The notes under the pieces are model-generated. The model did not search any database. It saw only the letters and a list, made by a program, of their open reading frames with translations, and had not been told where the DNA came from. A DNA stretch of 6,984 nt from an uncultured Chloroflexota bacterium (GTDB taxonomy: Bacteria; Chloroflexota; Dehalococcoidia; UBA3495): NCBI GenBank assembly GCA_913020235.1, contig CAJWBT010000127.1, positions 1-6,984 of the forward strand. The letters are read 5' to 3'. The position numbers and the translations under genes are program-made. This document shows positions 6,041 through 6,984 of this stretch, in pieces; position 1 is the stretch's first letter; each line of letters begins with the position of its first letter.

Positions 6041-6078
6041 AAAAGAAGAGGGGCCTGGTCCCAGGGGAAACCGGCCCC
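6041..6078 (-). terminator. Rho-independent terminator after the gamma-glutamyltransferase gene
   Basis: On the minus strand GGGGCC (6078-6073) pairs with GGCCCC (6055-6050). The stem is extended inside by GGT with ACC, leaving one bulged A. The hairpin is followed at once by TCTTCTTTT (6049-6041). It lies about 70 nt after the gamma-glutamyltransferase stop codon and separates that gene from the moxR operon. The T-run is interrupted by two C residues, so termination may be partial. Confidence 0.75.
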
Positions 6079-6146
6079 GCGTGACCCGATACCGGGGAGA
6101 GTCGAAGCGCGTAATGCCCGTTGCCAGGGCTGGGCCGGTAGCCGTG

Positions 6147-6984
6147 CTACCAGCCGACGGCGCAGCCGTCCTTGCGAGGCTCCGAGGCGCCTCGAAGCAC
6201 GCCGGTCTCTCGGTCTCGTTGGATTAGCTGGGCGCCGCCGAATCCCCCCAGGACCCTCTGCTGGTATCCCTGGACGATCCCGGTCCGGTGGCCACGGCGT
6301 TCCAGCTCCGCCACCACCTCGGGCGGGGTGCCCTCTTCCAGTGAGACCGAGTCTTGGGTGACCATGAACCGCAGGGCGTTGAGAGCCGCCTGGGGATCCA
6401 TGCCGAAGTCCACCATGTTGCTGATCACCTGCAGGTGACCCTGGGGCTGCATGAGACCCCCCATCACGCCGTAGCACAGGTACAGCTCCCCGTCCACCGT
6501 GGCCAGGGCCGGGATTATGGTGTGATAGGGCCTCTTGTTGGGGGCCAGGGCGTTGGGGTGCTCCGGGTCCAGGGAGAACAGGGACCCCCGGTTGTGCAGC
6601 ACGATTCCGGTGCCCGGCACCACCATTCCGGTGCCGAAGTTGAAGTAGATGCTGTAGATGAACGAGCAGGCGTTGCCCTCGCTGTCCACCGTGCTGATGT
6701 AGACTGTATCGCTGCCGGGGCCGACCTCGCCGTAAGGGGCTGAGACCATGGCCCGTTGCGGGTCGATGAGGGCCCGGCGGGTCTGGGCGTAGCTTTTGGA
6801 GGCCATTTGGCCGGTGGGGACCCGGGCCTTGCGGGGGTCCGCCACGTAGCGAAAGGCGTCGGCAAAGGCCAACCGCATCGACTCGATCAGGTGGTGATAA
6901 GCGTCGGCACTTTGGGCGCCCATACTCGAGATGTCGAAACCTTCGGCGATGTTCAGCGCTTCCAGGGCGGCGATGCCCTGGCCG
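6147..6984 (-). CDS. Gamma-glutamyltransferase-like Ntn-hydrolase (5' end missing)
   Basis: The window holds the last 278 codons of a gene that starts beyond 6984; the stop is TAG at 6149-6147. The product belongs to the gamma-glutamyltransferase family, whose precursors cut themselves before a Thr that then becomes the nucleophile of the small subunit. Here that Thr is residue 93 of the fragment (SDTVYIS; codon 6707-6705, aligned to E. coli Thr391), giving a small subunit of 186 residues, which is usual. The downstream motifs FGTGMVVPGTGI, NKRP, a Gly-Gly pair (175-176) and GASEPR also fit. The E. coli glutamyl-binding Asp433 and Ser462-Ser463 are replaced (NRGSLF and RPYHT), which resembles the YwrD/HpxW-type branch of the family. 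The substrate is therefore open; a gamma-glutamyl compound, an amide such as oxamate, or another small molecule are all possible. It is separated from the moxR operon by a terminator, so no shared function is implied. Confidence 0.9.
   Translation of the reverse strand, partial: GQGIAALEALNIAEGFDISSMGAQSADAYHHLIESMRLAFADAFRYVADPRKARVPTGQMASKSYAQTRRALIDPQRAMVSAPYGEVGPGSDTVYISTVDSEGNACSFIYSIYFNFGTGMVVPGTGIVLHNRGSLFSLDPEHPNALAPNKRPYHTIIPALATVDGELYLCYGVMGGLMQPQGHLQVISNMVDFGMDPQAALNALRFMVTQDSVSLEEGTPPEVVAELERRGHRTGIVQGYQQRVLGGFGGAQLIQRDRETGVLRGASEPRKDGCAVGW

Overview
The window is G+C-rich bacterial DNA in which every supported gene lies on the minus strand. Read in the direction of transcription (high to low coordinates) it holds: the 3' part of a gamma-glutamyltransferase-like Ntn-hydrolase gene (6147-6984, 5' end outside the window); an intrinsic terminator (6041-6078); a 463-base gap with a candidate promoter, G-rich tracts, a perfect dyad and one possible small ORF; a three-gene operon of a MoxR AAA+ ATPase (4712-5683), a DUF58 membrane protein (3346-4695) and a TgpA-like membrane transglutaminase-homology protein (1004-3349); and, after a strong-looking promoter and a structured leader of about 170 nt, a CCG-domain iron-sulfur protein related to heterodisulfide reductase subunit B (1-794, 3' end outside the window).

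The operon is tightly built. The Shine-Dalgarno of the DUF58 gene overlaps the moxR stop codon, and the DUF58 stop overlaps the transglutaminase start in an ATGA. MoxR ATPases are usually encoded beside DUF58 proteins and act as chaperone-like partners in assembling or activating membrane or extracytoplasmic complexes. The third protein would place its folded domain outside the cytoplasm, held by about six N-terminal membrane helices and one C-terminal helix.

The most striking observation is that the transglutaminase-like domain keeps the His (573) and Asp (589) of the papain-like triad but has Ala529 where the nucleophilic Cys belongs. If that alignment is right, this MoxR/DUF58 module serves a pseudoenzyme, not a protease or transamidase. 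Three other points stand out. The leader of the iron-sulfur gene has four mutually complementary copies of CCGGAT/ATCCGG and a possible 27-codon upstream ORF, a layout like a riboswitch or attenuator that I cannot assign to a known class. The second CCG half-domain of that iron-sulfur protein has lost most of its canonical cysteines. The gamma-glutamyltransferase homologue keeps the catalytic Thr but lacks the residues that grip the glutamyl amino and carboxylate groups in the E. coli enzyme.

The organism cannot be fixed from this window. The gene mix and protein style suggest an environmental high-G+C bacterium, possibly Chloroflexota (Dehalococcoidia-like), but this is an impression and not a demonstrated placement. 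I found no tRNA, rRNA, CRISPR array or mobile element.
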